Positions 7,320 through 9,765 of a stretch of DNA of 9,765 bases are shown one piece after another. The stretch spans positions 1-9,765 of the forward strand of contig CAJJQT010000047.1 in assembly GCA_905193995.1 (NCBI GenBank), given 5' to 3'. This DNA is from an uncultured Porphyromonadaceae bacterium (lineage in GTDB: Bacteria; Bacteroidota; Bacteroidia; Bacteroidales; Muribaculaceae). The notes under the pieces were generated by a model that ran no database searches, was not told the DNA's origin, and worked only from the letters and a program-made list of their open reading frames with translations. Within the stretch, counting starts at the first letter, position 1; each line of letters starts with the position of its first letter. Made by a program: the position numbers and the translations under genes.

Positions 7320-8720
7320 ATGGCAAAAGCAACAAAAAGAAATCCCTGGGCATGGATACCCTCGCTATACTTCGCGCAGGGCATACCCTTCATCTTCATC
7401 AACATGGTGACGATGGTCCTCTTCACCCAGCTGGGCATGTCGGAGACCGACGCCGCCCTGTACACCGGCTGGCTCTACACGCCGTGGGTGATCAAACCCT
7501 TCTGGGGCCCCATAGTCGACATCATCAAGACCAAGCGCTGGTGGACCGTGACGATGCAGATCTGCATCGCGATCGGCCTGGGCGCCATAGCCTTCACGCT
7601 GCCGCTGCCCGACGCCGCCGAGATCAAGGCCGGGCTGCCCGTCAGCGCCTTCAGCATCGCGCTCTGCTTCTACGTGGTGACCGCCTTCTGCTCGGCCACA
7701 CATGACATCGCCTCCGACGGCTACTACATGATCGCGCTCGACACCAACCAGCAGAGTATGTTCGTCGGTATCCGCTCGACCTTCTACCGCTGCGCCAACG
7801 TCTTCGGCCAGGGCGGTCTGGTGGTGATCGCCGGCGTCCTGCAGAACCAGACGGGCAGCGCCGCCCTGGGCTGGAAATGGACCGTGGCCATCTGCGCCAT
7901 CTTCTTCGGCGTCGTAGCCCTGTGGCACGCCTTCATCCTCCCCTACCCGTCGACCGACAAGGCCGTGGGCGGCGGCGAAAAGAAGACCGTCGGCGGCATC
8001 CTGAAGGAATTCGGCGGCTCATTCGTCACCTTCTTCCAGAAGAAGCATGTCATCCTCGCCATGCTCTTCATGCTCCTTTACCGCCTGCCCGAGGCACAGG
8101 TAGTGAAGCTCTGCCAGCCCTTCCTGCTGGCCGCCCGCGACGCAGGCGGCCTCGGCATGAGCCAGGAGGAAGTAGGCCTGGCCTACGGCACGCTGGCCAT
8201 CATCGGCCTGACCATAGGCGGCATCATCGGCGGCATCTGCGCCTCCAAGGGCGGCCTGCGCAAGTGGATCTGGCCCATGGCGCTTGCCACATCGCTCAAC
8301 TGTATCGCCTACATAATCCTGTCGAACGTCCAGCCCGACTTCGCCACCGGCAGCGGCCGCGCCATCGTCTTCGCCTGTCTGATTCTGGAGCAGTTCGCCT
8401 ACGGATTCGGCTTCACGGCATTCATGCTTTTCATGATGTACTTCGCCGAAGGTCCCTACAAGACATCGCACTACGCCATCTGCACCGCGTTCATGGCCCT
8501 GGGCATGATGCTTCCGGGCATGGCAGCCGGCTGGATCAAGGAAACCCTCATGGGCAACTCCTACATAAACTTCTTCTGGTGGGTACTGGGCTGTAACCTC
8601 GCCACCTGGACCGTGACGCTGCTCGTGCGCCGCACCATCGACCCGGCTTACGGCGCAAAACATCCCGCCGAAACCCGCAAGGACCTCGAGAAAGCCGAGG
8701 ACAACTCCGACGAACTCTAA
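7320..8720 (+). CDS. AmpG-like MFS permease (probable muropeptide importer)
   Basis: This 466-residue integral inner-membrane protein shows about 12 hydrophobic segments, with a charged loop near residues 218-240 between helices 6 and 7 and a hydrophilic acidic tail (last 25 residues). Features shared with the AmpG branch of the major facilitator superfamily are SLYFAQGIPF at helix 1, WLYTPWVIKPFWGPIVD (51-67) across helix 2, KRWWTVTMQ before helix 3, and CSATHDIASDGYYM (His128, Asp129, Asp133) in helix 4. AmpG proteins import anhydro-muropeptides or GlcNAc-anhMurNAc for recycling; the exact substrate here is inferred from similarity and from the flanking peptidoglycan genes. The start is ATG 7320 in an A-rich context, 36 bases after the SpoIID-like gene. 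No hairpin is seen in that gap, so operon membership is likely. An alternative is an MFS sugar or siderophore transporter of similar fold, but the helix 2 and helix 4 motifs favour AmpG. Confidence 0.8.
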   Translation: MAKATKRNPWAWIPSLYFAQGIPFIFINMVTMVLFTQLGMSETDAALYTGWLYTPWVIKPFWGPIVDIIKTKRWWTVTMQICIAIGLGAIAFTLPLPDAAEIKAGLPVSAFSIALCFYVVTAFCSATHDIASDGYYMIALDTNQQSMFVGIRSTFYRCANVFGQGGLVVIAGVLQNQTGSAALGWKWTVAICAIFFGVVALWHAFILPYPSTDKAVGGGEKKTVGGILKEFGGSFVTFFQKKHVILAMLFMLLYRLPEAQVVKLCQPFLLAARDAGGLGMSQEEVGLAYGTLAIIGLTIGGIIGGICASKGGLRKWIWPMALATSLNCIAYIILSNVQPDFATGSGRAIVFACLILEQFAYGFGFTAFMLFMMYFAEGPYKTSHYAICTAFMALGMMLPGMAAGWIKETLMGNSYINFFWWVLGCNLATWTVTLLVRRTIDPAYGAKHPAETRKDLEKAEDNSDEL

Positions 8721-8749
8721 GACACAAGTCTACATCACCTGACAGACCA

Positions 8750-9765
8750 ATGAAAAAGATACTGACAACCATACTCGCAGCGGCCGCAGTGCTGGCCGCT
8801 GCGGCCCAGGTAAAGCCCGGCATAGAGGTGCTGCGCGACAACGGCTTCGCACCGCTCCAGGGCAAGCGAGTAGGCCTGATCACCAATCCGACGGGCGTCG
8901 ACAACAAGCTCAAGTCGACAATCGATATCCTGCATGAGGCTCCCGGCGTGGAGCTCGTGGCCCTGTTCGCCCCCGAACACGGCGTGCGCGGCGACGTACA
9001 CGCCGGCGACAAGGTCGACAATGCCGTCGACCCGGCCACGGGCGTGACCGTCTACTCCATCTACGGCGGCGTGCACAAGCCTACCCCGGAGATGCTCAAG
9101 GACGTCGACGTGCTCATCTACGACATCCAGGACATCGGCTGCCGCTCGTACACGTTCATATCCACCATGGGCAAGGCCATGGAAGCCTGTGCCGAACAGG
9201 GCAAGCAGTTCATGGTGCTCGACCGCCCCAACCCCGTGGGCGGCAACAAGGTCGAGGGCTGCCTGGTCGAGGACTCATGCTTCTCGTTCGTCAGCCAGTT
9301 CCCCATCCCTTACCTCTACGGCCTGACGCCCGGCGAGCTCGCCCGGTACCTCAACGACGAGGGACTGCTCGGCGACAGCCTGCGGTGCGACCTGACGGTC
9401 GTGCCGATGGAAGGCTGGAGACGCGACATGGACTTCCGCGAGACCGGACTGCCCTGGGTGCTTCCCTCGCCCCACATTCCCAATCCTGAGGCGGCAGTCT
9501 ACTATCCGGTCAGCGGCATCCTCGGCGAACTCTACTACATGAGCATCGGCGTGGGCTACACCGAGCCTTTCAAGCTCTTCTGCGACGAATATATCGACGC
9601 CGAGGAACTTGCCCGCCGCATGAACGCCCTCGAGCTGCCCGGCATGATGTTCCGCCCCATCCACATCAAGCCCTTCTACTCGACCGGCCAGGGCAAGGAC
9701 CTCGCCGGCATCGAGGTCTACGTTACCGACCGGGCCGCGGCTCCTCTGTCGCTCACCCAGTTCTA
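8750..9765 (+). CDS. namZ: DUF1343/NamZ-type exo-beta-N-acetylmuramidase, 3'-truncated
   Basis: The first 338 residues of a secreted DUF1343 (CAZy GH171) protein are present; the frame runs open past the window end, and a full-length member has roughly 400 residues. NamZ enzymes release MurNAc from the non-reducing end of peptidoglycan glycans. Residues 1-19 form a signal peptide (MKKILTT, Ala-rich core) with no lipobox. Family motifs in order are GKRVGLITNPTGV (38-50), LFAPEHGVRG with Glu76, YGGVHKPTPEML, LIYDIQDIGCRSYTFISTMG, VLDRPNPVGG, YGLTPGELARYLN and WVLPSPHIPNPEA. Two motifs deviate from the form I recall for the family: an expected His-Gly is Tyr-Gly (PIPYLYGLTPGEL), and the usual RGTTRPFE region reads GVGYTEPFK, which suggests a separate subfamily. 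The gene starts 29 bases after the permease stop. Pairing a MurNAc-releasing enzyme with an AmpG-like importer supports a salvage role. Confidence 0.9.
   Translation, partial: MKKILTTILAAAAVLAAAAQVKPGIEVLRDNGFAPLQGKRVGLITNPTGVDNKLKSTIDILHEAPGVELVALFAPEHGVRGDVHAGDKVDNAVDPATGVTVYSIYGGVHKPTPEMLKDVDVLIYDIQDIGCRSYTFISTMGKAMEACAEQGKQFMVLDRPNPVGGNKVEGCLVEDSCFSFVSQFPIPYLYGLTPGELARYLNDEGLLGDSLRCDLTVVPMEGWRRDMDFRETGLPWVLPSPHIPNPEAAVYYPVSGILGELYYMSIGVGYTEPFKLFCDEYIDAEELARRMNALELPGMMFRPIHIKPFYSTGQGKDLAGIEVYVTDRAAAPLSLTQF

Overview
The window looks like a chromosomal segment of a GC-rich member of the Bacteroidales; a Muribaculaceae- or Rikenellaceae-type gut lineage is a guess. Three things point there. 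The only clear promoter carries the Bacteroidetes -7 box (TAnnTTTG). Start codons lack strong Shine-Dalgarno sequences. The protein families (golvesin-domain amidase, DUF4922, leaderless SpoIID, AmpG-like MFS, DUF1343/NamZ) are characteristic of Bacteroidetes. Coding sequence is very GC-rich, while the short gaps between genes are AT-rich.

All seven genes lie on the + strand and fill almost the whole window. In order they are: the 3' end of an NlpC/P60 (C40) cell-wall peptidase (1-444); a 113-base AT-rich gap with the promoter; a secreted multidomain N-acetylmuramoyl-L-alanine amidase with a golvesin-type domain inserted in its catalytic domain (558-3518); a tandem-domain family 2 glycosyltransferase (3545-5005); a DUF4922 protein of the HIT/GalT nucleotidyltransferase-phosphorylase type (5005-5943); a SpoIID/LytB-domain protein with no export signal (5946-7283); a 12-helix AmpG-like MFS permease (7320-8720); and the 5' part of a secreted DUF1343/NamZ exo-N-acetylmuramidase (8750 to the window end). 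Gaps from 558 onward are between -1 and 36 bases and hold no visible terminator, so these six genes probably form one operon driven from about 511-525.

The shared theme is peptidoglycan breakdown and reuse. The amidase and NamZ carry signal peptides and would cut stem peptides and terminal MurNAc outside the cytoplasm. The AmpG-like permease would import the released muropeptides or sugars. The middle three proteins (glycosyltransferase, DUF4922, SpoIID-like) have no export signals, so they are predicted to be cytoplasmic and are the functionally unexplained core of the locus. The most interesting reading is that this trio processes imported muropeptide glycans, or makes or consumes a nucleotide-activated sugar. 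That is inference and is not shown by the sequence. No RNA genes, CRISPR arrays, insertion sequences or phage genes were seen.
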